DNA of 5,020 bases from Candidatus Niyogiibacteriota bacterium (GCA_016204155.1 JACQLG010000016.1:1-5020); one strand, 5' to 3'. Shown: positions 1 through 5,020, counted from the first letter of the stretch. Numbers and translations: made by a program. The notes: generated by a model from the sequence alone, not told the origin.

Positions 1-16
1 AACTAAAATTCTATGG

Positions 17-22
17 TATTAT
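17..22 (+). promoter_or_regulatory. possible -10 box of the lipoprotein gene
   Basis: TATTAT lies in an AT-rich stretch about 22 bases before the Shine-Dalgarno, which would give a short leader starting near base 29. The -35 region would fall at or before the window edge, so it cannot be judged. In DNA this AT-rich such a hexamer arises easily by chance. Confidence 0.25.
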
Positions 23-43
23 ATATCTGAAAATCTTTAAAAA

Positions 44-50
44 GGGGAGG
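44..50 (+). promoter_or_regulatory. ribosome binding site, GGGGAGG
   Basis: A purine-rich GGGGAGG sits 7 bases before the ATG at 58, which is ideal Shine-Dalgarno spacing and fixes the start of the lipoprotein gene. It is the only strong ribosome binding site in the window; the three minus-strand genes have nothing comparable. Confidence 0.8.
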
Positions 51-57
51 ACAATAA

Positions 58-240
58 ATGAATATACGCGTAAGAATAGTAGTTCTTGCGATTATTTTTT
101 CGACATTACTTAACTCATGCGGCTCTTTTGATGGTAGCAGCGGATTTTGGGATGATGTAGTGTGGAATGCTATAGAAAATGAATGCATTATTACGGAACA
201 TTTCGGAAAATGCGTGAGTAATAAAGCGGTTTTTTTTTGA
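58..240 (+). CDS. Cys-rich lipoprotein, N-terminal part (frame broken at T9 run)
   Basis: This is a 60-residue N-terminal fragment of a secreted lipoprotein. It starts at an ATG with a strong ribosome binding site. A basic start (MNIRVR) leads into a hydrophobic segment (about residues 6-17) and the lipobox L18-N-S-C21, so Cys21 should be lipidated and the protein held on the outer face of the membrane. The mature part is only 39 residues and has Cys43 and Cys52. The frame ends at TGA 238-240, directly after nine T. If one T is removed, the reading continues V-F-F-E-G-N-T and joins the second half without any stop, giving 224 residues in total. The fragment alone is too short to form a plausible domain, so I read it as the front of one broken gene. 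I do not recognise a family from this part. Confidence 0.75.
   Translation: MNIRVRIVVLAIIFSTLLNSCGSFDGSSGFWDDVVWNAIENECIITEHFGKCVSNKAVFF
230..238 (+). other. homopolymer T9, frameshift point
   Basis: A run of nine T sits exactly where the lipoprotein frame is lost. Eight T would restore one continuous frame. Three explanations remain open: a sequencing or assembly indel, a real contingency tract allowing on/off switching by strand slippage, or transcriptional slippage producing some in-frame mRNA. The sequence alone cannot separate them. Confidence 0.7.
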
Positions 241-283
241 AGGCAATACAATTCAGACTCATGAAAGTGAATTTGATTTTGAC

Positions 284-733
284 TTGCCTTCTATGAGCGA
301 TGCTGTCAGCGACGCGTTTCTTTCCTGCTTCAGAGACAAAGGAGTTATAAAAATTACGGATAAGCTCCGTGCAAAATATAGGGAACTCACCGAGCTCTAC
401 ACCGATTTTACTTTTGAATGTTCGGATACTAGTAAAACATGCGCGGGGCTTGCGAAAGACAACCGCCTGATTATCTCGGTATTTCGAAGATACTTCCAAA
501 CCCAATGTGAGGAAGAAGCCCATTTTCTAGGATTCTCTCACGCTGATTTCAAAAATCCAGAAATTGAATACTGCTTACAAACATGCCAGTATTATGATGG
601 CACTGTTATAGAAAATAGCTCGCTAGAAACGGAAAAAAAACCGGATGATTTCGAGAAAGAAATCGTATGCGAAGAAATTGAATCAAAGGAGCGTGATTGG
701 ATCATTACCACTCCATCTCACTGCGAAAAATAA
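284..733 (+). CDS. Cys-rich lipoprotein, C-terminal part; degenerate metzincin-like motif
   Basis: This is the second half of the gene that starts at 58. The nominal TTG at 284 has no ribosome binding site and is probably an internal Leu codon. The frame is open upstream to about 218, so true coding most likely runs from the T9 run. The 149 residues from 284 are hydrophilic with eight cysteines (15, 46, 53, 75, 97, 101, 129, 147). With two from the N-terminal half this makes ten, an even number that would suit extracytoplasmic disulfides. Residues 76-86 read E-E-E-A-H-F-L-G-F-S-H and match HExxHxxGxxH of metzincin zinc peptidases except that the first His is Glu. The preceding hydrophobic strand (RLIISVF, 61-67) and flanking Cys residues also suit such a fold, but this is inference. 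The tail (about 115-149) is charged. It ends just before a terminator. No family is recognised with confidence. Confidence 0.65.
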   Translation: MPSMSDAVSDAFLSCFRDKGVIKITDKLRAKYRELTELYTDFTFECSDTSKTCAGLAKDNRLIISVFRRYFQTQCEEEAHFLGFSHADFKNPEIEYCLQTCQYYDGTVIENSSLETEKKPDDFEKEIVCEEIESKERDWIITTPSHCEK

Positions 734-739
734 TTCCTC

Positions 740-769
740 AAAATAGCCGCCCTTAAAGGCGGCTATTTT
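740..769 (+). terminator. Rho-independent terminator, probably bidirectional
   Basis: A perfect 12-bp stem (740-751 with 758-769) encloses a 6-base loop, with a GC-rich core (GCCGCC/GGCGGC) and A4/T4 ends. It begins 6 bases after the lipoprotein stop. Because the arms end in AAAA and TTTT, it reads as a terminator on both strands, so it can also end the converging minus-strand transcript whose last gene stops at 816. Bases 770-815 between it and that stop hold nothing else I can support. Confidence 0.88.
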
Positions 770-815
770 CATTGACAGTCTATGCTATCAACTCACAACC
801 CCTCCCCAAGGAAAA

Positions 816-1313
816 TCACTTTATCTGTTTGAACGGAAATCCTTTTCCGATGGCGTTAGCGGGAAGCGTTAAACCAGCATCAGGGAAATGATCGAAAGCC
901 CACTGCGTAAACGTGTTGCAGTTCGGTCCTAAGTAAAAGTATCGGTCGCGATACGGATAATTATACTTTGAGTTCTCAACAAATTCTGTCATTTTATGCG
1001 CCGTTGAACCCTCATTCCCTTCAACTATTCCTACAATACGGCTCTTCTGAAAATATTTTGGCCAGTACGGGATCGTCTCAATCCCCCGGAACGGCGGCAG
1101 AAAATCCTGATGCAGATGATTCCAGCTTGTTTTGCATTTATTCTTGCGGAAAAGCACTTCCCATCGGGATACCTTGCCTTTCTTATTCGCTACGATCCAT
1201 GTGTGGCTCGCAAAATGAAACGGGATAGCGACGGGACACGCCATTAAAAAAACCTGATATCTATCGGGTCGTATAAATTTTCTAAAATCATCATTAACCA
1301 TATCTGCATCCAT
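816..1313 (-). CDS. DUF3750-like protein, possible permuted papain-fold cysteine hydrolase
   Basis: This is a 165-residue soluble protein without an evident signal peptide or membrane segment. The core begins near residue 20 (YQVFLMACP). It contains a His in F-A-S-H37-T-W-I-V, an R-W-E-V strand (50-53), a region around 92-121 ending in N-Y-P-Y, the motif G-P-N-C132-N-T-F, and a C-terminal L-P-x-x-A-I-G-K-G-F (150-159). From memory, the GPN-x-NTF and AIGK motifs are typical of DUF3750. The order His first, then N-C-x-x-F, resembles LRAT/PPPDE-type circularly permuted NlpC/P60 folds, so H37 and C132 could be a catalytic pair; that is inference. No substrate can be named. The start is uncertain: ATG at 1313 overlaps a TATAAT box and lacks a Shine-Dalgarno, while Met5 (1301) is an alternative. 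The gene lies 45 bases downstream of the CAP gene with no terminator between, so co-transcription is possible. Confidence 0.8.
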   Translation of the reverse strand: MDADMVNDDFRKFIRPDRYQVFLMACPVAIPFHFASHTWIVANKKGKVSRWEVLFRKNKCKTSWNHLHQDFLPPFRGIETIPYWPKYFQKSRIVGIVEGNEGSTAHKMTEFVENSKYNYPYRDRYFYLGPNCNTFTQWAFDHFPDAGLTLPANAIGKGFPFKQIK

Positions 1314-1317
1314 TATA
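1312..1317 (-). promoter_or_regulatory. TATAAT box overlapping the DUF3750-like start
   Basis: A perfect TATAAT on the minus strand overlaps the first ATG (1311-1313). If it is a working -10 element, transcription would start near 1305, downstream of that ATG and about 4 bases before Met5 (1299-1301). This would favour Met5 and a nearly leaderless message. No good -35 is seen about 17 bases upstream, and the flanks are very AT-rich, so chance is quite possible. Confidence 0.35.
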
Positions 1318-1358
1318 AGATATATTGTAAGATATTGAGAATTTAATATTTATTTTGA

Positions 1359-2369
1359 TTATTGTACAAACACTTTTGCGTAAATAAATATACGGCTGAA
1401 AAAGAAAAGTAACGTGATAAACATAAGAGTTCCTGCGCCGTATGCAATATGGCGCATGTGGCGGCGTTTTATTTCGATAACAAAATACGAAGAAAGCGCA
1501 AACGCGACAAGAAGCGCTATGATTCCGTATACCGCATACACTATCCGCTTCGGCGCTGTAGTAATTGTATCAAAGAAGGAAGCATAGCCGCCTGCAGGCG
1601 GAGAAGGCATATTTTCTTTTACTGTGTTCATTACATCTGAAAGAGGTTCGCCGTTTAAATCAACTGCGGCAAATGTTTCGCTTGATTCAACTATGTCAAA
1701 TAATTCCTCGGATGCAGAAGAGCCCAAAACATTTGTTTTTTGCTCTTCTGCGATCGCAATAGATTTCGCTTCTTCTTTTTTAATTTCTTTTTTCGCCTCA
1801 ATAATTTCTTTCGGCAATGGGGAGCCGAAAAACTGAACAACAAAAGTCGTCGGACGGCCTTTATACAAACCTTGGGCAGTCGCAATGCCTATTTCTGAAA
1901 AATTTTTGCCTAAAATATTTTCCCGATGCAACGGCGAATTCATCCATGCTCGCTCAACATCAATGGAATCAGAGAAATTAACAGCTAAATTTTCGCCTGC
2001 GTACAAAAAATCATACCCGGCTTCCCGAAACCAATGCCACGGCGTGATGCCGTCGGGAGACGTATGCGCAAAATAGTTTTTAAGAACCATATCATTTGCT
2101 TTCAATTGGGCCGCTTCAGCCAGCACGGGATTTATCGTAAGCGTACGGATACTATTTGATTCGCGGTCTCCATTCGCAAGGTCAACAAGAACAGATGAAA
2201 TCACCGCCGCAAAATTCGTACCAGTAACGATTGCATGCTGAATAATTGCGTAAAAAAAGAGTAAAAGAACAATGCCAATCATTACCGCTATCGCTTTCCC
2301 GTGCAGAATATGCGGCTTATGGTCGTTGTCTTTATGTGCTATAAAATATTTTTTTACAATACGCTTCAT
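1359..2369 (-). CDS. membrane-anchored CAP/SCP-domain protein, three TM segments
   Basis: This 336-residue protein carries an extracytoplasmic CAP (SCP/PR-1-like, PF00188) domain. A basic N-terminus (MKRIVKK, then HKPH at 17-20) precedes TM1 (about 25-48). The CAP domain spans about 61-181, with F-A-H102-T-S-P-D-G-x-T-P-W, G-E126-N, W-x-x-S-P-L-H148-R-x-N-I-L, F-S-E159-I-G and V-V-Q-F-F. H102, E126, H148 and E159 match the usual two-His/two-Glu cavity of the family. A Lys/Glu-rich stretch (186-210, possibly helical) and a linker follow, then TM2 (about 276-299), a basic KRRH turn and TM3 (about 307-329). With the N-terminus inside, the CAP domain would face outward. Bacterial CAP proteins are widespread but their biochemical role is poorly defined, so wall-associated or ligand-binding is as far as I go. 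The start is the only sensible Met before TM1. It lacks a Shine-Dalgarno but has TATAAT just upstream. Confidence 0.93.
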   Translation of the reverse strand: MKRIVKKYFIAHKDNDHKPHILHGKAIAVMIGIVLLLFFYAIIQHAIVTGTNFAAVISSVLVDLANGDRESNSIRTLTINPVLAEAAQLKANDMVLKNYFAHTSPDGITPWHWFREAGYDFLYAGENLAVNFSDSIDVERAWMNSPLHRENILGKNFSEIGIATAQGLYKGRPTTFVVQFFGSPLPKEIIEAKKEIKKEEAKSIAIAEEQKTNVLGSSASEELFDIVESSETFAAVDLNGEPLSDVMNTVKENMPSPPAGGYASFFDTITTAPKRIVYAVYGIIALLVAFALSSYFVIEIKRRHMRHIAYGAGTLMFITLLFFFSRIFIYAKVFVQ

Positions 2370-2375
2370 ATTAGT

Positions 2376-2381
2376 ATTATA
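2376..2381 (-). promoter_or_regulatory. -10 box of the CAP gene, leaderless arrangement
   Basis: A perfect TATAAT on the minus strand ends 6 bases before the ATG at 2369. Transcription normally starts 6-7 bases after a -10 box, so the mRNA would begin at or beside the A of the start codon. That agrees with the absence of a Shine-Dalgarno. The -35 position falls inside the GC-rich terminator hairpin of the upstream gene and does not resemble TTGACA, so the promoter would rest mainly on its -10. Confidence 0.5.
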
Positions 2382-2387
2382 CCCTTA

Positions 2388-2421
2388 AAACAAAACCCCG
2401 GCCTCCGCCGGGACTTTGTTT
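2388..2421 (-). terminator. Rho-independent terminator of the large surface-protein gene
   Basis: On the minus strand a CCCGGC/GCCGGG stem (2407-2412 with 2397-2402) with a 4-base loop is followed by GGTTTTGTTTT. Outer AAACAAA/TTTGTTT arms can extend the pairing across a 2x2 internal loop. It starts 3 bases after the stop at 2425, so it should end the 849-residue protein's transcript and separate it from the CAP gene. Confidence 0.85.
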
Positions 2422-2424
2422 CAC

Positions 2425-4974
2425 TTATGGAAGAGGCGGTACTGGAAGGTCAAGGGCGGCACACTTCAATTTATTTATCCAACGCTTGGTTGTCTTGTAA
2501 ACATATCCCGTTCCCGTAGGATCAATGCTTCCTGTTTGCTGTATCCATGGATTAAGCACTTCAACTGATTCTTGTACTTGGAATTTCTTTACAGCCGCAA
2601 ATGAGAGAGAGCCGTAAAATCCAGTGACAGGAAGATTGGCTCGCATGTATTCATTTAAAAATGTCTGGAGTTTCTTTACGTCTTCAACATCGTTTGCTTT
2701 CCCGAGTTTAATATATGAACCAATATATGCTCCACACGATTCACCAAACACTTCGCCTTCAGGGCCTATGCTTACACCCAATACTTCGCCACTGCCTGAC
2801 GGAGGATTAAGATTACCACCATGAATTCCTACCGAAAAATTATCAAATCCGCCGCCGCCTGATCCGCTAGATCCGCCGTCACCGCTAGAAGGAGATGGAG
2901 TGGGAGGTGGAGGCGAAGGAGGTGGGGATGTAAATGTATATGCGAACGGTCCTGCAACAGCCGTATGCTCAACATTGCCTGCGTTGTCTGTCGCGTGCAC
3001 AATCGCGCAATACACTCCGCGGTCCAAAGACCCTATCAAAGGCCCCCAACTTACCGGGAAAGGTTCCACGCTTGAAAGATTTAAAGCAACAATTTCAATA
3101 GGAATTGTTTCGCCAAGATTTGAACAATTTAATTCTTGAAATACGCCGCTCAAAAATCCTTCGCTCTGCATCGTTGACTCATTCGTAAGTTGATACAAAT
3201 TCATTTCTGCATCATGGACTCCGGATTTTGGATCTTCTACAGGACCCACATTATCAGTTGAATTACTTACAAGAGAAAGCGCGACAATTTCCGTTTCAAT
3301 TATTTCGTTTTCATATGTATTTTCAAATGTTGAAACCGGAGGAGTTGTGTCTTGCGATGGTTCTTCATTATCTCCATCATCATTAGGCGCTTCATCGCAA
3401 GCGTCACCAACGCCATCGTCATCAATATCTTCCTGGCCAGGATTATATACTGAAGGACAATTATCTTCGTCATCCGGCACGCCGTCTTCATCAGTATCAA
3501 TAGGAGGATCTTCTTCGGACGGCTCCTCTTCAACGAACGTGTTCGTGAACGTACACGTCACGTCATCACCGTATCCTAAAAAGAATGATACTAAAGACGA
3601 GCCGCTTGCATCGTTCGTACAACCAATTGATGTTTCGTAATCCTCGTTAACATCTTCCTCTATCGTATATTCGCCCGGAGCAAGATACCCGAGCCACTCA
3701 AAAGCACCGCCGACTAAGCTGAATATCCCAAAATCCCAGCTAAAATCAAATGCTGTTTCTGATTCTGGGTTTGTAATTTTTTCTATAGTAATTTGGCCTA
3801 AGGGCGCGTTGCCGAAATTTTTCGTATTGTCTTCTCCTGACGTATCAATATTTACCGTGTAGCATTTAGCGCCCTCTTCTTCGCTTGCGGGCGATTCGTT
3901 GTTATCGGAAAAGCTGTCGGGAAAACTTTGTATCCAGCCGTCCTGCATCACTTCGCACACTTTATAACTGCCCTGCATAATCCCGTCAAAGCTATACGCT
4001 CCTGTTTCGTCAGTCACATCCGTTCCAATCAACTCCCACGGCTCAACAGACGTGTCATACAGCCGTATCGTCCAGCCGGAAAGTTCTGGTTCCCCGTTTT
4101 CTTGCGGGTCGCCGTTGCCATCACTGTCCTCAAATTTGACACCGAGGATAGAACCGAGCTCAAAATTGCCGAAATCATAATCGCCAAGCTCTTCTCCTTC
4201 GCCAAGCTCAACTTCGTAACATCCGTCTTCTGTATCCGGATACGTCTGTATCCAGCCCTCTGCATCTGCCTCGCAAACAGAATATGTTTCGGCCTCGACA
4301 TCAGCAAAACTATAGCTTCCATCACTCGTCGTTTCAGTAGTAGCAACAACAATATCACCGCTTAAAAGAGAAATTTCCCATCCGGGAATCCCGTTTTCGC
4401 CCTCATCCCATACGCCGTTGCCGTTCGTATCTTCAAATTTCGTTCCGGAAATCATCCCTGTTTCCGGCTCCGGTTCCGGATCCGGAACTTCAATAACTAT
4501 AGTTTTAGTGGAATCTCCTGAATCACCTTCTCCAGGCGGTTGAGCATGATACAATTTCACAACTACTGTATATGCATCACCAACTAGATATATATGAGAA
4601 TTTGACCATGTTCCTTCGAAAGTTTTAGTTGGTTGAGGTGGCGGCGTTGAAGTATCAGTAAAATTAATGTCAGAAGTATCATCAACTGTACCGTCTCCCC
4701 AATCAATTTGAACATCGTGATCTTCAAACTGTCCTGCAAATGGATCACCCGAAGCTGTTCCAGTCAGCGTTACCGTTACGCCGTCTACGCCAATATCTAT
4801 ATCCGGATCAGAGTCAATAGTTATCGTATATGTTGCCGCATACGCAACCGGAACAAATCCTGTGAATGCGAATGGATAAAACGTAAAAGCAAAAATCACA
4901 AGGACAGAAAGCGCCTTGCGCATAAAATTTAAAATATCTCGACCGGAATAGTGATCGTATGTAGTCGTATTCAT
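2425..4974 (-). CDS. secreted modular surface protein with C-terminal peptidoglycan-binding domain
   Basis: This 849-residue, strongly acidic protein is likely displayed on the cell wall. A signal peptide runs from Met18 (MRKALSV) to A-Y-A46. Domains follow in order: PKD-like (about 48-163, with D-W-G-D-G-T at 91-96 and S-H-I-Y at 126-129); a Pro/Glu linker; two SdrD-B-like repeats (174-271 and 275-389); a prealbumin/SpaA-like domain (391-479, with G-E-Y-T-I-E-E and C-T-F-T-N-T); thrombospondin type 3 calcium-type repeats (about 491-529, with D-T-D-E-D-G-V-P-D and D-D-D-G-V-G-D-A-C); an Ig-like domain (543-681, ending G-V-Y-C...D-N-A-G-N-V-E); a Pro/Ser and Gly-rich linker (683-709); and a peptidoglycan-binding domain (about 745-838, with V-x-K-L-Q, T-G-F-Y-G, A-V-K-K-F-Q and bounding cysteines). 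No catalytic domain is visible, so adhesion, spacing or surface-coat roles are more likely than hydrolysis. Met18 could be the true start, as the first 17 residues are unusual ahead of a signal peptide and neither Met has a Shine-Dalgarno. Confidence 0.92.
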   Translation of the reverse strand: MNTTTYDHYSGRDILNFMRKALSVLVIFAFTFYPFAFTGFVPVAYAATYTITIDSDPDIDIGVDGVTVTLTGTASGDPFAGQFEDHDVQIDWGDGTVDDTSDINFTDTSTPPPQPTKTFEGTWSNSHIYLVGDAYTVVVKLYHAQPPGEGDSGDSTKTIVIEVPDPEPEPETGMISGTKFEDTNGNGVWDEGENGIPGWEISLLSGDIVVATTETTSDGSYSFADVEAETYSVCEADAEGWIQTYPDTEDGCYEVELGEGEELGDYDFGNFELGSILGVKFEDSDGNGDPQENGEPELSGWTIRLYDTSVEPWELIGTDVTDETGAYSFDGIMQGSYKVCEVMQDGWIQSFPDSFSDNNESPASEEEGAKCYTVNIDTSGEDNTKNFGNAPLGQITIEKITNPESETAFDFSWDFGIFSLVGGAFEWLGYLAPGEYTIEEDVNEDYETSIGCTNDASGSSLVSFFLGYGDDVTCTFTNTFVEEEPSEEDPPIDTDEDGVPDDEDNCPSVYNPGQEDIDDDGVGDACDEAPNDDGDNEEPSQDTTPPVSTFENTYENEIIETEIVALSLVSNSTDNVGPVEDPKSGVHDAEMNLYQLTNESTMQSEGFLSGVFQELNCSNLGETIPIEIVALNLSSVEPFPVSWGPLIGSLDRGVYCAIVHATDNAGNVEHTAVAGPFAYTFTSPPPSPPPPTPSPSSGDGGSSGSGGGGFDNFSVGIHGGNLNPPSGSGEVLGVSIGPEGEVFGESCGAYIGSYIKLGKANDVEDVKKLQTFLNEYMRANLPVTGFYGSLSFAAVKKFQVQESVEVLNPWIQQTGSIDPTGTGYVYKTTKRWINKLKCAALDLPVPPLP
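2461..2742 (-). other. peptidoglycan-binding domain (PG_binding_1-like) of the surface protein
   Basis: Residues 745-838 form the wall anchor. S-C-G at the front and K-L-K-C at the end bracket the domain. Inside are L-G-K-A-N-D-V-E-D-V-K-K-L-Q, L-P-V-T-G-F-Y-G, A-V-K-K-F-Q, L-N-P-W and T-G-Y-V-Y. This extended form is, from memory, very common at the C-termini of Parcubacteria secreted proteins. The two bounding cysteines may pair. Confidence 0.88.
3388..3504 (-). other. thrombospondin type 3 calcium-binding repeats in the surface protein
   Basis: Residues 491-529 contain two Asp-rich calcium-type loops, D-T-D-E-D-G-V-P-D-D-E-D and D-I-D-D-D-G-V-G-D, with Cys506 and Cys526 in the usual N-C-P and D-A-C positions. 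The segment likely forms a stiff, calcium-stabilised spacer between the prealbumin-like and Ig-like domains. Confidence 0.85.
3808..4455 (-). repeat. tandem pair of SdrD-B-like domain repeats within the surface protein
   Basis: Residues 174-271 (4162-4455) and 275-389 (3808-4152) are two copies of one domain. Both begin I-x-G-x-K-F-E-D-x-[ND]-G-N-G, carry S-G-W or P-G-W then I-x-L, share Y-S-F-x-x-[VI], contain V-C-E...G-W-I-Q-[ST]-[YF]-P-D and C-Y-x-V, and end in [DN]-F-G-N-x-x-L-G. The cysteines C234/C252 and C340/C371 occupy matching places and probably form a disulfide in each copy. The second copy has an acidic Ser/Asn/Glu insert before its second Cys. The copies have diverged, so this is an old duplication. 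Confidence 0.88.
4837..4923 (-). other. signal peptide of the surface protein
   Basis: Residues 18-46 have a basic start (M-R-K), a long hydrophobic core (about 21-40) and a signal peptidase I type end A-Y-A just before A-T-Y-T. The mature protein would start near residue 47. The preceding 17 residues (MNTTTYDHYSGRDILNF) are polar and may be untranslated if Met18 is the start. Confidence 0.88.
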
Positions 4975-4986
4975 AATTTAAATAAA

Positions 4987-5014
4987 TTACTAATTACTAA
5001 TAACTTGTTACTAA
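4987..5014 (-). repeat. phased TTACTAA heptamers upstream of the surface-protein gene
   Basis: Three exact copies of TTACTAA lie at 4987, 4994 and 5008 on the + strand (TTAGTAA as read toward the gene). They are 7 and 14 bases apart, so all fall in one 7-base register. The array sits 13-40 bases before the first ATG of the large surface-protein gene, in its presumed promoter or leader. It could be a protein-binding site or simply low-complexity AT-rich DNA; the array reaches close to the window edge. Confidence 0.4.
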
Positions 5015-5020
5015 ATAGTA

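Noticed and set aside
238..276. Recoded TGA (Gly, as in Gracilibacteria/Absconditabacteria) to explain the stop after the T9 run.
   Set aside because: Reading on in the same frame meets further TGA codons at 262, 268 and 274 and gives no sensible protein, while a one-base shift gives a long Cys-rich frame. The DUF3750-like gene also ends properly at TGA.
772..777. TTGACA resembling a -35 box on the + strand.
   Set aside because: It lies in a convergent intergenic gap, has no -10 box at proper spacing, and no + strand gene follows.
968..1228. Open frame of 86 codons on the + strand.
   Set aside because: It is antisense to the DUF3750-like gene, whose motifs are clear; it has no ribosome binding site or recognisable content.
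1691..1885. Lys/Arg-rich minus-strand open frame that could look like a small basic protein.
   Set aside because: It is an out-of-frame reading of the Lys/Glu-rich linker of the CAP protein.
3347..3640. Ser-rich + strand open frame of 97 codons.
   Set aside because: It is the mirror of the acidic Asp/Glu/Ser codons of the surface protein; low-complexity Ser is expected from such a shadow.
3928..4365. A + strand open frame of 145 codons and an overlapping minus-strand frame (4029-4358).
   Set aside because: Both lie inside the SdrD-B-like repeats, which are strongly supported in the main frame; neither has a start signal or domain.
5001..5010. Small inverted repeat TAAC-TT-GTTA near the heptamer array.
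   Set aside because: Four base pairs with a two-base loop is too weak to support an operator or hairpin in AT-rich DNA.

Overview
The window reads like a piece of a Patescibacteria (CPR) genome, probably Parcubacteria-like. This is inferred from protein style, not from a marker gene. Three traits support it: a very long secreted modular protein ending in the Cys-bounded peptidoglycan-binding domain common in that group, a CAP-domain protein with the N-terminal 'HKPH-ILHGKA-hydrophobic' anchor often seen there, and short, compact, AT-rich spacers. The standard bacterial code fits. TGA is a stop at 816-818, and treating TGA as a sense codon does not rescue any broken frame.

Left part, + strand (1-770): a small Cys-rich lipoprotein gene with a strong Shine-Dalgarno and a clear lipobox. 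It is broken by a +1 frame change at a run of nine T (230-238). Removing one T joins the two halves into a single 224-residue protein with ten cysteines after the lipobox. The C-terminal half carries an E-E-x-x-H-x-x-G-x-x-H string that looks like a metzincin zinc site with its first His replaced. A perfect 12-bp hairpin terminator (740-769) closes the gene and can also serve the converging minus-strand gene.

Right part, - strand (816-4974): three genes for probable envelope or surface proteins. In transcription order these are an 849-residue secreted modular protein (PKD-like, two SdrD-B-like repeats, prealbumin/SpaA-like, thrombospondin type 3, Ig-like and peptidoglycan-binding domains), then a GC-rich hairpin terminator, then a three-TM protein with an extracytoplasmic CAP/SCP domain, then a 165-residue DUF3750-like protein with a His...Cys pair resembling a permuted papain fold. 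The last two may be co-transcribed, since the 45-bp gap between them has no terminator. None of the three has a convincing Shine-Dalgarno. TATAAT boxes lie at or just before the start codons of the CAP and DUF3750-like genes, suggesting leaderless or near-leaderless transcripts.

Together the window looks like a cell-surface neighbourhood: a wall-bound display protein, a membrane-anchored CAP domain, a possible cysteine hydrolase and a disrupted lipoprotein. No RNA gene, CRISPR array, insertion sequence or phage gene was seen.
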